Assembly (NCBI GenBank): GCA_002104945.1
Contig: MCFH01000037.1
Location: forward strand, 477,121 to 541,120
DNA: 64,000 nt
Reading direction: 5' to 3'
Origin: Piromyces finnis
Lineage: Eukaryota > Neocallimastigomycota > Neocallimastigomycetes > Neocallimastigales > Neocallimastigaceae
This document shows positions 1 through 13,740 of the stretch, one piece after another (position 1 is the first letter of the stretch; every line of letters starts with the position of its first letter). Position numbers and translations under genes: made by a program. The notes beneath the pieces were generated by a model that was not told the DNA's origin, searched no databases, and saw only the letters and a program-made list of their open reading frames with translations.

Positions 1-3244
<3,244 letters not shown>

Positions 3245-4026
3245 TGTTATTATTTTAAGTATTTAAAATGATTTCTTTTATTGTTTCCAATATAGGTAGT
3301 TAAATTATTATTTTTCTATTATATATAATGTTTTCTTTTTTATATGTTACTTTTGATTTGTAATAATTTATTATTCTTTTTTATTTTTTTGTTAAAAAAA
3401 GTAAAATGGTTTCTTTCTTTTTTTTTTTTTTTTTTACTCGATTATTATATCCTAGGAGATTTATAAAAAATTAAAATTATTATAAAATGTATTCAATATA
3501 AGACGTTTCTTTCTCTCTCTTTTTTTTCTTTCTTTATACTGGACTAATGAAAAATTTATTTCCCATTCATTCATTAATTAAACTTTATAAAATTTGAATT
3601 ATTTAAATTTAAATAATTATATAAATATATATAAAGTAATTTGTATACCAACTATGTGTTCAAATTTAATACTATTCTATAAGTAATTCTATATAGTTTA
3701 TTTTATTTTCATGAATTATCTAATAAACCTAATTATTAATTAACACTAATAATCTTATTTAGTATTTTAAGTAAGATAATTAATTTAATATATATTATTT
3801 AATAATAATTTAATATTAATTTTAACTTTTTATTCAATTTCAAAAAAAAAAAAAATTCTAAATTAAAATTTTAGTACTACCTTTCTAATGAATAATATTT
3901 TCAATTTATTTTTTTTTAATTTTTTTTTTCCCTAAATTGATGTTAAATTATTGGTATCAAAAGATGTTTATAAAAAGTTTTTAATAAAAAAAAATAAAAC
4001 CAAGATTTCTAAATATATAATAAATA
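3245..4026. promoter_or_regulatory. Divergent intergenic region between BZZ1-like and XLF
   Basis: This 782-base AT-rich spacer separates two divergently transcribed genes, so it should hold both promoters. It contains homopolymer T tracts (3417-3435, 3909-3930) and a CT-rich stretch around 3508-3540. I see no conserved element or additional ORF. Confidence 0.5.
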
Positions 4027-5664
4027 ATGTCAAATATAGTAGAATTATTTCATAAACTAGAGTGTATTCCTTGGGAATATATTGAAGTTGAAAATGAAAA
4101 TGAATACAAGGAAATTTCATCCGTAAAGATAAAACAGGAAAATGATATAGAATTTCAAGAAAGTAATGAAAATATAAAGGATGATAAAAAACCGACAATA
4201 GTTAATTCCGTAAACGAATGTCAAAATAAAAAACCAAAAAAGAATAATTCTTTTGAAGAAAAAATAAAATCAATTAAAACAATAACAAATTTCTCAAATT
4301 CATTAAATTTCAAAAATAATTCTAATTCCAATATAGTAAATAACAACAACAACAACAACAATAATAACAATTCAAATTTAAATTTAACTATATTACCTCT
4401 AACATTATTATCACAAAATATTCCAAATACTACTTTCAATGATAATGATAATAATCTAGAATTTTCAAATTCCAAAATTTCAATTCCAAATTCTAATTCC
4501 AATGTAAAACTTGAATCAATTTCAAAAAATAATTTTATAAGAAATGTCAACAACAAAAGTTTTTATATAAAATACCATTTTAACGGCGATAATAATACTT
4601 ATTTATTTATGATAACAGATATGAAGAATATTTGGTATGAATATATAGATAGTGAAGAGGCTATAAATATTAAAAAAAAGGTTAGTTTTTTTGTTATAGG
4701 AATAAAGGAAGGAAATAAATGGAAAACATGTTATATCTCAAAATTAATTAATAATATTAATATGTAAATGAAAAAGGTAGATATATTAATTATTATATAT
4801 TATAATATATAATACTAATAGAAAAATGCAGTTAATTTTGAAACCCAAAACAATTTAATAGATTTAATACATAATAGTATTAAAAGTAAAGATGTAAATT
4901 CATTCTTCAAAATAAGTCAATATAATAATGACAAACAATATCTATGTGTAAGATTAAGTGTTCCATATATGTATGTTACTTTTAATTGGGATTTTGAATG
5001 TTCTTTGTTATCAGGAAAAATGACTTTGCCAGTAATTAAAAAAGAAAACCAGGAAAGAAAAAGTATATATTATTGATATAAATAAAAAGAGCATATACTT
5101 TTAGTTAAAAAAAATAGTATTTATAAAAAAACCCATCTATATTATTTATAAAAAATATAAAGTTTTTTTTTAATAATATAAAATAATTAATAATAAATAT
5201 TTAATTTTAGATGATTTGGTGGCAAAGTTAGATGGATCAAAAATTTTTTATGAACATCTTACATTACCCATGACTTTAATGATTTCCGAGTTACATCGTA
5301 GAATTCAAAGATATGAAGAAGTAATTATGAAAAAAGAAAAGAATATTAAAATACTATATGACCAATTACTATTATTAGAAGAAACACCTCCAAAAAGTAA
5401 ATATTATGATATAAGTTGAAAAATTCAATAATCGTTTAATATTTATATTATATTATTTTATTATAAAGGATTTAAAATGGAAGAGTTTAATAAAAAAATA
5501 TTTGATGATGAACTACGATATTCGATGGATATAAATTCAAGTGAGCAAACAGTTTTTACACAAGAAGATTTAGTAGATATATATAAGCAAGTTACAACTA
5601 CAGTTTTATCTAAGACATACCCTAATTTATTAAATGGTAATTTATATAATAATTAAAAATAATC

Positions 5665-5695
<31 letters not shown>

Positions 5696-6193
5696 CATTT
5701 TAAATATATATTGATTTTATGTTAATATTAATAAATAAAACATATTAAATATAGATGAAAATAATAATATAACAAATAATGAAAGATTATCACTTATACC
5801 AACATTATTAACCGAATCGAATGAACTTAAAGCGAAAGAAACAATACCAAATAATTTACAATCAAATAATATAAATTCATTTTCATCCCTTTCATATAAC
5901 GATTCAAATGAAATACCACCTCAAGATGATGAAGATAATAACAATCAAAGTTTATTGGAAGAGTTAGAAAAAGAAAAAAATCAAGAGGTAATTATATATA
6001 TATATATATACATATATTATTGAAGAAATTTTAATTATTAATCCATTTCATTTTATTTATATTACTTTAATAAATGTTTAAAAATAAATGATAGGCAATT
6101 AATAATATAATGAAAAATAAAAGAAATAAAATTGAGACTATAATAAATAAGAAAAAAGATAAAAAGAAAGTAAAAAAGAGAAAATTAGTTTAG
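4027..6193 (+). CDS. NHEJ1: XLF / NHEJ1 (Nej1) homologue, non-homologous end-joining factor
   Basis: XLF stimulates the XRCC4-ligase IV step of non-homologous end joining in the nucleus. Six exons join in frame: 4027-4680, 4822-5062, 5211-5396, 5469-5636, 5755-5987 and 6095-6193, giving 526 residues. Human XLF is about 300. The head domain is recognisable: an N-terminal IPWEYIEVE, then from about residue 178 a strand pair with YLFMITDMKNIWYEYID, then YVTFNWDFEC, which aligns with the family's Phe-Tyr-Trp-Asn-Phe strand. The coiled-coil stalk starts at YEHLTLPMTLMISELHRRIQ. A following segment, DLVDIYKQVTT, matches the conserved DLYxAVT of animal XLF. About 150 Asn/Ser-rich residues are inserted in the first hairpin of the head. 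The C-terminus is strongly basic and ends KKRKLV, like the Ku-binding tail of the family. XRCC4 is less likely because of the DIYKQVTT segment. Confidence 0.85.
4150..4555 (+). other. Low-complexity Asn/Ser/Lys insertion inside XLF head domain
   Basis: XLF residues about 40-176 form an Asn-, Ser- and Lys-rich stretch including a pure Asn run at 4339-4370. Both flanks match consecutive strands of the XLF head domain, so the insert sits in a surface loop. AAT and AAC codons are mixed, which argues for retention as protein rather than a very recent repeat expansion. Confidence 0.75.
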
Positions 6194-6876
6194 TCATTAT
6201 ATATATATATATGAAAAACAGTAATATTAATAACCTTTTTAATACAATCATCAAAATAAAAAAAAAAAAAGTTAAAATGAAAAGCAACAAAGCTTAAATA
6301 AAGATAAAAAAAAAAAAAAAATAAAACTAATTAAATAAAAAGAAACATTACAATTTTCCATAAAACTAATAAACAAAAGGGAATAATTATTCATTCATTT
6401 ATGTATTTGTTTATCCATTATATAGAGATCTGCAAAAAATCTCATATATACTTAATAGTTTAATTTGAATAAATATTATAATTATTATTATTATTTTTTA
6501 TAATTTAATTTTAAATGTGATTTTTTTTTTTATTTTAAATTTTATTTATTCATTATTATTTTAAAGTAACAACAATGACAAAAACAAATTACATAAAACA
6601 AAAAAGGATAGATTAGTTTAAAGACTAAGTAATTAATAAAATGAATTAAATTGAATAAAATATTTTAAATGTAATAACACCATAAATATATTAATGTGAT
6701 GATAATTATTATAAAAAAAAAAAAGAGTGTAACAAAACTGATTGAAGAATTATTTTTCATGATTTGATTTTTTTTTTTTTTAAAAGATATTTTATCTTTT
6801 CATTCATACATTTATATAGAATTTTTTATAACCCCTATCTATTTTATTTTTTAATATCTAATTTTTTTTTTTTATT
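6194..6876. other. Convergent 3' spacer between XLF and the SH3 membrane protein
   Basis: No ORF or RNA gene is seen. The + strand is A-rich up to about 6360 and T-rich from about 6480, so each gene has an A-rich sense strand downstream of its stop codon. Several AATAAA-like hexamers are present on both strands, but they are not informative at this AT content. Confidence 0.5.
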
Positions 6877-8796
6877 TTAATTTGTTTTATTGAGTTCCAT
6901 ATCTAACAATTTACTCATTCTTAATCTTTCTAAACATTTCTTATAATAATCTCTTTCTTCCATAGGTACACTACTATTGTAAACATTTCCTCTAAGAAAA
7001 TCAAATACTTCTTGTAAATCCTTTTCAGAAGTTAATTTATTATTAAATTTTTCTTCTTCTAACATTCCGTTGATTATGTTTTTCATATTTTGTGGGTCAA
7101 ATAAAGAAGTTCTATCAATGCTAGAGGATTGAGATAATGATGTTGTAAAAGAAGAAACTAACAATGAATTATTGTTAATTATTTGGGTATTTTTATTTTC
7201 CTTGTTACTGCAATAACCAATATTATTAGAGCTTTGCTTATCATTTGCATTAATATTAATATTGATGCTTATATTATTTAAAGAATTACTAACACCACTA
7301 TTATTTTGGAATATATTAATATTATTGTTTATATTTATAATAGATGGTGAGTCTGTACTAGATGAAGATACGGGTTCTTGTGTATGAATAGTAGAAGAGG
7401 AAGATAATGCTATCATAGAAACTTGTCTATTTTTAGTTTTATTTGATTTTACATTTGAATTTATAATGAAGTTTGAGAATGATGTTGAATTTACAAATGA
7501 AGAATTTGTATTTGATATGTTGGAGTTAATGCGAGTAATTGGTGGTGTTAATGGGGTTGGTATCATAAATTCATTGATATTTTCATCGAATATTTCTGGT
7601 TCACTAGCATGTGCTAGTGGGAAATAACCAGTTTTATTTTTATTTTCTTCATCAGAAATAACCTTACCAGTTGCCCAACCATCTTTGTATACATTAATAA
7701 TTTCAACTTTATCACCTAGATGTAATTTTAATTCATCTGAACGAACTGGTATATAGTTTTTTACAATAGTACAAATCATTTTAATAGGTGGCATAGCAAT
7801 ATTTTTGGTATTAATAGATAATCTTTTTTTATTTAAATTCATTATCGAAAGATTACTTGGTTTTTTATTTTGATTTCTAGTATTAGTACTAATTTCATTA
7901 TTTTTTCTAAATTTCTTAATATCGTTGTTTGATTCTCTGCTTGATGAATCACAAAGTAAATTATTTTTACTTGGTTTGATATTTAAAGAAATACGTCTTG
8001 GCGCTATAACGCTTGTACTATTGATTCTTACATTACTAGAAAGTCGTTTATCCAATTTTCTGTGTCTAAGTTGACATTCTTCATCATCAGAAGCTGCCCA
8101 TCCATTATTTTTACGAATTTCTAATATTTCTTCTTCTGTAAGCTCATAAAAATTCCTTGTATTATTTTTGTTATGTTTTCTTTTATTAATTTTGTGAAGA
8201 AATTGCTTTTCTTCTTCAGTTAATGAAGTATATGAATTATTCAATTTTTCATTTTTATTTATTGCTTCTAATTCTTCTTTAGTTAAATTGAAAATACTAT
8301 TTCTTTTTCTTTGGTAAACATTGAAAAAGCCCACACCAACTAAAGCAATTGATACAATACCACCACCATACATATAATAACTATTTTCACTTTTACTATT
8401 TTCATTATTATTATTGGCTTCATTAGTATTATTATTTGAATTCTTTGCTTTTTCAACTATAATAGAATTCTTACTTTCTTTTTTAGTATTGGATTCTTTA
8501 GTATTTTCTTTGCTTATATCATCGTTAGTGTGAATATTTATTTTTGACTTTAAATTGAAAGATTCATGTTCCTTCTCTATAAATTTTTTTCTATATTCAA
8601 AAGAAAATTCAGGGTTTAATAATTTTATTGGATCTTTTTTTGATAAGACATGTTTATGATGTTTTTTCTTTTGATTTTTATTTATTATACCATTACCATG
8701 AACTATTTGGGTAATACATAAATAAAGAATAACAAGTTTAATAAATAATTTATGATTAGCCATGTTTGTCATTTTCATATTTATGAAGTAATTCAA
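6877..8796 (-). CDS. Membrane-anchored SH3-domain protein, function unknown
   Basis: A single uninterrupted exon encodes 639 residues, unusual beside its intron-rich neighbours. A hydrophobic signal-peptide-like segment lies at residues 16-34. M12 (start at 8763) gives a more typical signal peptide than M1, so the start is uncertain. A Ser/Asn/Lys-rich segment follows, then one membrane span at about 140-162 (YGGGIVSIALVGVGFFNVYQ) with a basic YQRKR on its C-terminal side. Three spaced copies of an LT-x-EE motif come next (residues about 170-232). The SH3 domain is at about 337-395 (ALYDY-like IVKNYIPVR, DGWATGK, GYFPLAHA). An Asn/Ser-rich tail and a charged helical C-terminus follow. The layout suggests a type I membrane protein with a cytoplasmic SH3, similar in plan to fungal surface-sensing or fusion adaptors, but I cannot assign a named family. 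Confidence 0.75.
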   Translation of the reverse strand: MNYFINMKMTNMANHKLFIKLVILYLCITQIVHGNGIINKNQKKKHHKHVLSKKDPIKLLNPEFSFEYRKKFIEKEHESFNLKSKINIHTNDDISKENTKESNTKKESKNSIIVEKAKNSNNNTNEANNNNENSKSENSYYMYGGGIVSIALVGVGFFNVYQRKRNSIFNLTKEELEAINKNEKLNNSYTSLTEEEKQFLHKINKRKHNKNNTRNFYELTEEEILEIRKNNGWAASDDEECQLRHRKLDKRLSSNVRINSTSVIAPRRISLNIKPSKNNLLCDSSSRESNNDIKKFRKNNEISTNTRNQNKKPSNLSIMNLNKKRLSINTKNIAMPPIKMICTIVKNYIPVRSDELKLHLGDKVEIINVYKDGWATGKVISDEENKNKTGYFPLAHASEPEIFDENINEFMIPTPLTPPITRINSNISNTNSSFVNSTSFSNFIINSNVKSNKTKNRQVSMIALSSSSTIHTQEPVSSSSTDSPSIININNNINIFQNNSGVSNSLNNISINININANDKQSSNNIGYCSNKENKNTQIINNNSLLVSSFTTSLSQSSSIDRTSLFDPQNMKNIINGMLEEEKFNNKLTSEKDLQEVFDFLRGNVYNSSVPMEERDYYKKCLERLRMSKLLDMELNKTN

Positions 8797-10433
8797 AAAT
8801 TTATTTATAGTTATGTATGTTTATTCTGAATTGGTTTAAACAACTTTAAATATAATGTTTAATATATTAAATTATAACTTTATTTTCATATATATTTAAT
8901 ATTGTTGTTTATATAAAAAGTATTATTACAGTTATAACTCTATAATGATATTTTTTTAAACTTTTGAATTGGTTTTATTTATTGAAATTATGATAAAATT
9001 GATGATTAATAAATTTATTTATAAAAATTTTATTAATTATATTCAAAGTGGGTTAATTTATGATAATTGTTTATTTATCAATATTTATTGTTGATATATA
9101 TTTATTAATTATATTTAATTAATTAATAAAATTGAGATTACTTTTTAATACTGAAATCTAATAAAAAGGTTTCAGAAATAATGTATTTAGTATATATATA
9201 GTTAAATATTTTATAATCTCTTTTATAAATAAGAATTGTTAATAATAATTCTTTTCTATTTTAATTATTTTTTTTAAATAAAAAAAAAACAATTATATTA
9301 TTTCGTAGGTTTTAACATTAATGTATAAAAGAGAGAAATAAATAAATAATTATAAATTTAAAAAAAAAAACCTATAAATTATATATTTATTTTTCTCTTT
9401 TATTTTATTTTTTATATCCTCTTATTTTTAAAATTAAATAAGAAAAAAAATTTTTTTTTTGTGAATTTTAAAATTTTTTGTGTTAAATTAAAAGAAAATA
9501 ATACATATATTATTTTATATTAGAATATATATTAACAATATAACTTAATATAAATAAAATTTAATACCAGAAAATAAAGTTATTTAAATGTTACACAAAA
9601 TATTATAATAAAATAACTATTTATCAGTAACATTTAATAATATATAATATAATATACTATATTATTATAATATATTATTTAAATTGAATATATTTCAATT
9701 ATTTGAATTTATATAAATATTTATTAAATAATATTGAATAAATATTAATAAATAATAGACGAAATATTAAAATATTCCTTTTATAATTATTAAAGTTTGA
9801 AAAATAATAGATAATATATTATTATCGATTATTATATTCAAAAAAAAAATACTATAAAAGGAGAGATAATAATGTAATAATTATCAATAATAACAATATC
9901 AACGGAAACATTAAGAGTACTAAATAATTCTTTTTAAATATGTTACAGTTTTAACGAAATTATTTTCAGATGTTATATTTTTTTAAAAAAAGTACTTATT
10001 TTCAACTTTTTAATATTTTCTTTTCTTTTTTTTTGCATTATCTAATTTTACATTTCTTTATAATCATTTTCTAATAATTAATGTAACATAAAATATTAAA
10101 AGATTTATTGATTTTCAAAATTCTATTTCGTGTAACATATACCAAATTTTCTTTTTCTTTTTTTATTTTATTATTTTAAAATGGTTTAATATAAAAACTC
10201 TTTGAATGTATTGTTGTAATTTAATTATTATATAAAAAGTTAAATTATATTTAATTTGGATAAAATAATAATTAATTTTATATAAATATATTGGATATAA
10301 ATTTTAATATATTTATTTTAAATTAAAATGGTAAATTATATTTAGTATTAAATAAATAAATTAAAAAAAAAAAAGTTGGGTAAATTGATAAAAGAATGCT
10401 TTTTATGAATTAGATTACATTATAAATACTATA
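8797..10433. other. Intergenic region, no gene seen
   Basis: About 1.6 kb of very AT-rich sequence lies between the start of the SH3 membrane protein and the 3' end of the HCNGP gene, both on the minus strand. It should contain the SH3 gene promoter. I see no ORF, structured RNA or organised repeat. Confidence 0.5.
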
Positions 10434-12446
10434 TTACTGCATATCCCATTTACTTTTTTTAACATATCCTATAAAATATAAAATATCAATTTTAATGATA
10501 ATTAGCATTTTTAAATTACAATTTATTTTATATTTATATTGTATTTTATATGGTATACCTGTTGACGTTGATGAGGTAGTTGTCGAATTTTTAGAATTGG
10601 CTATGGTTACAGGAATATTATTAGGTTTTGAAGAAAATGATAATGAAGCTGATATTTTATTTATATTGGTATTAGCTGCTGCAGCTTTGGCGGCAGCATC
10701 TTTAATTTGTTTTTGAATTTTTGCTGAAACTTCAGCAAGGTCAATTCCACTTGTTTTTGGCATACTAGATTGTACAAATTGTATACTTGGTAAAACACCA
10801 ATACCTCCTTGATTTGGTAATTGAACTGGAACTGGAACTGTTTGTATTTGTACTTTAGTTGTGTTTTGTTTATCTAATAAAAATATAAATAATAAAATAA
10901 TAATTGAGTCAATAATCTATATATTTACAACAACAAAATATAATCTTTTTTATATATTTCCATCAAATAAGCTTTGAAATAAAATGTATTATTTACATAA
11001 TTCTTTGTAATGTGCTTTTTTTGGTAGCATTAATGGATTAAATTTATCTTTTGCAAAATTTGAACCTATTTCTTTAATTCCCAAAGTATCTATTAAATTT
11101 CTTATAATAAATGGATCTTCTAATGCACTGTTCTTGTCAAAATTTTTATCAAATACTAAACCCTTCGCTTTTTTATATCTCCACTCACTAAATCTATTCT
11201 AAAATTCATTGGGAAATTTTGATTAAAATAATTAATAACTTTCAATATTAAGATTAAAATTGAATTTTACAAAATAATTAATAATTACTTGTAACTCGGG
11301 ATCACATTTATCATTTGTTTCAATAGGTAAACCATAGTCTTCTAAAATTAATTTTATATCTTCCATATTACTATCATTATCATTTTTATCTACTACATTT
11401 ATTTCTACTGTACTTTTATTCTCACTTTCCTTATTTTCTTTATCATTTTCACTTGTTGACGATTTATTCTGTTGAGAATTTTCATTATTTGGATTCAATA
11501 AACCATAAATTCTTTTTTTTAATGCATATGTACGTTCTTTATCATGTAAATTTATAACTTTTAACGATGAATTATCGTTATTCAATGTATTATTAATCAA
11601 CTGAGATATTGCTTGTGAAGGATTAGCTCCTGATTCTGTATCTGATGTTGTATTATCTGAATTTATAATTTTTGAAGAAGCTTCATTTTAAAATATATAA
11701 AATTTAAAAAAAAAAAAAAAATCAATATTCAAAATCTTTTATATTTTTAATATTAAATATCTGGATTATATATACTTTTTTGTTTTTGAGAACTACTTGC
11801 TTTTCTTCGGATTAATGATGCAAATAATGAATTAGATTTTTTTGGTCTTGGAGAATTTCCTAGAAATTTTAAAAAATTTTAATATTATTTTATAATAATT
11901 ATGTTTTTTATTTTAATTATCATTATTATTAAATAATACCATTGAGTTTATCTATTGAATTATCTGACATCTGAAATTTATTTAATAGTAATTATTCATA
12001 TTATTAGTCAGTATTTAAATAATAATAGATCTTTAATATTTATTAAAAAAATTTTTTTTCTTTTTACCTTTCTTTTTTTATTAGAAATGTTATTTGAATA
12101 TATAATTACATCTCCATTATTATTTGAATCGGTTGTATCATCATCACTATCATCATCATTATTATAATTGACTAAACTAAGTAAACCTAAAGATATTAAA
12201 TAAAATATTTATATATTTTATTCATTAAATACATTAATAATTATTATAAAATATCTCAATTGAGCATTTATAATTATTATTTAATAACTGATAGTTTTAG
12301 TATATTAATTAAATAAAAAACAATTTACCATGACTATCTGTATTTAATGTACTGTTTGTGGTGTTTGGAGATTTATTACTTGTTTGATTATTGTCATTAT
12401 CACTATCATCATCACTATAATAATTCAAATTTAATAATCCGTTCAT
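10434..12446 (-). CDS. SAP30BP: HCNGP-domain protein, SAP30-binding-protein (SAP30BP) homologue
   Basis: SAP30BP/HCNGP proteins are nuclear and act in transcriptional co-repression and pre-mRNA splicing. Eight exons join in frame: 12329-12446, 12068-12186, 11940-11970, 11776-11859, 11271-11680, 10997-11198, 10559-10873 and 10434-10468, giving 437 residues. The N-terminus is acidic (NYYSDDDSDND; LLSLVNYNNDDDSDDD), as in the animal protein. The HCNGP core lies at about 242-312: PELQVIINYFNRFSEW, then DPFIIRNLIDTLGIKEIG, then SNFAKDKFNP, matching the family's order of LQEKI, IGTNYPKDIFDP-type blocks. The C-terminus ends KKSKWDMQ, matching the KRKSKWD block of animal homologues. That ending is reached only through the last short intron (10469-10558). 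Reading through the intron gives an unrelated lysine/tyrosine tail. Confidence 0.85.
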
Positions 12447-13740
12447 GCTTTGGTTACGATTTATTTGTTTAGTATTGCCGATTCTTTGATGTTTTATTAA
12501 ATTGCTTATTTATACAATCCTTTGTATATTTTCCTTTAATTATTATATAATATTAAAAAAATTTAAAATAAAAGATTAAAAGATATATTTTAAAAAGATT
12601 TTAAAATTTAATGAAATTCAAATTTAATAAATTTTATTTTAATTAATTTCAGTAGCATTTCATATTTAATATTAAACATATATATAACTTACTTTTTACT
12701 AAATTAAAATCTTTAAATGGCTTATTATTTTTTTATTTTTATTTTTATTATTATTATTATTTTTCTAATAAATTCTTACTATACAATTAATTAAATTAAT
12801 TTGACATTCTTAAAATTTGATTTACTTTATTTTCATTTATATAATTAAATTAACATAAATAATGAAGCCTATAATTAAAGGTTAAAAATCTATTTTACCT
12901 TTTATCTTATAATATATTAATATTCAAGTTAAATATAAATAAAACAAATTGGAAATTTCAATAAAGCAATTTTCAAATGTAGAAGTTGAATGTGTCAGTT
13001 TTGAAAATTTTATATGATTTAATTTTCAAAAAATAGTGTATTATAAATGTAATTAAAAATGTAATTAAAAATGTAATAAAAATGTTTTTCTTTTTTTTTA
13101 CATAAAATTTAAAATAATTTACATTTATCATAGGCAATAAACTTTATAAATATTAGAAATTTATAAATTTAGAAAATTATTACATTAAAAGAAATTAATT
13201 TTTAAATAATAAAACCAAAACAAAATACTAGGTAAACTAAACCCAAGGAATTTATTTAAAAATAAAAAGTAAAAATAAAATCAATATATATAAAATTATT
13301 AAATTTGGAATTAAACAATAAAAACAAAAGGAATAAAATAAATACAAAAATATATAAAACATTAAGCTTATTATATTATCTAATATTATCTTTTATGGAT
13401 AAAAATAAATTTCATTTTAATTTTTACATAAATTATAAATCTTTTCAAAGAAAATTAATATAATTAATTTTAAATAATAAAAAGCAATATATAGATAATT
13501 AAACAAACAAATTAATAGAAACAATTAAATTATAAATATTCTGTTCAAAATTATTTATATTTATTCTAATATTCTTTCATATAATATATATTTAAATATC
13601 ATATTTATAAGAATTAAAAATATTATTAACCCAAAAGTGAGAATCTTCAAATCATTTATATACCTTTATATCAAACTAAGAAAGAGGAAAAAAAAAAAAA
13701 AAAAAAAAAAAAAAAACGAAGTTTATATAAATATATACAA
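12447..13740. promoter_or_regulatory. Divergent intergenic region between HCNGP and TM9SF3-like genes
   Basis: This 1.3 kb region separates two divergent genes and should carry both promoters. At 13047-13084 a 12-bp unit (AAAAATGTAATT) is repeated three times. A pure poly(A) run of about 30 bases lies at 13687-13717, shortly before the TM9SF start. No ORF of interest is seen. Confidence 0.5.

Noticed and set aside
4027-6193. XRCC4 rather than XLF
   Set aside because: The PWEYIEVE start, the FNWDFEC strand and the post-stalk DIYKQVTT segment follow XLF. XRCC4 lacks the last.
10469-10558. Extension of the HCNGP protein through its last intron
   Set aside because: Splicing GTATACC to TTATAG gives the conserved KKSKWD ending. 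Read-through gives an unrelated tail.
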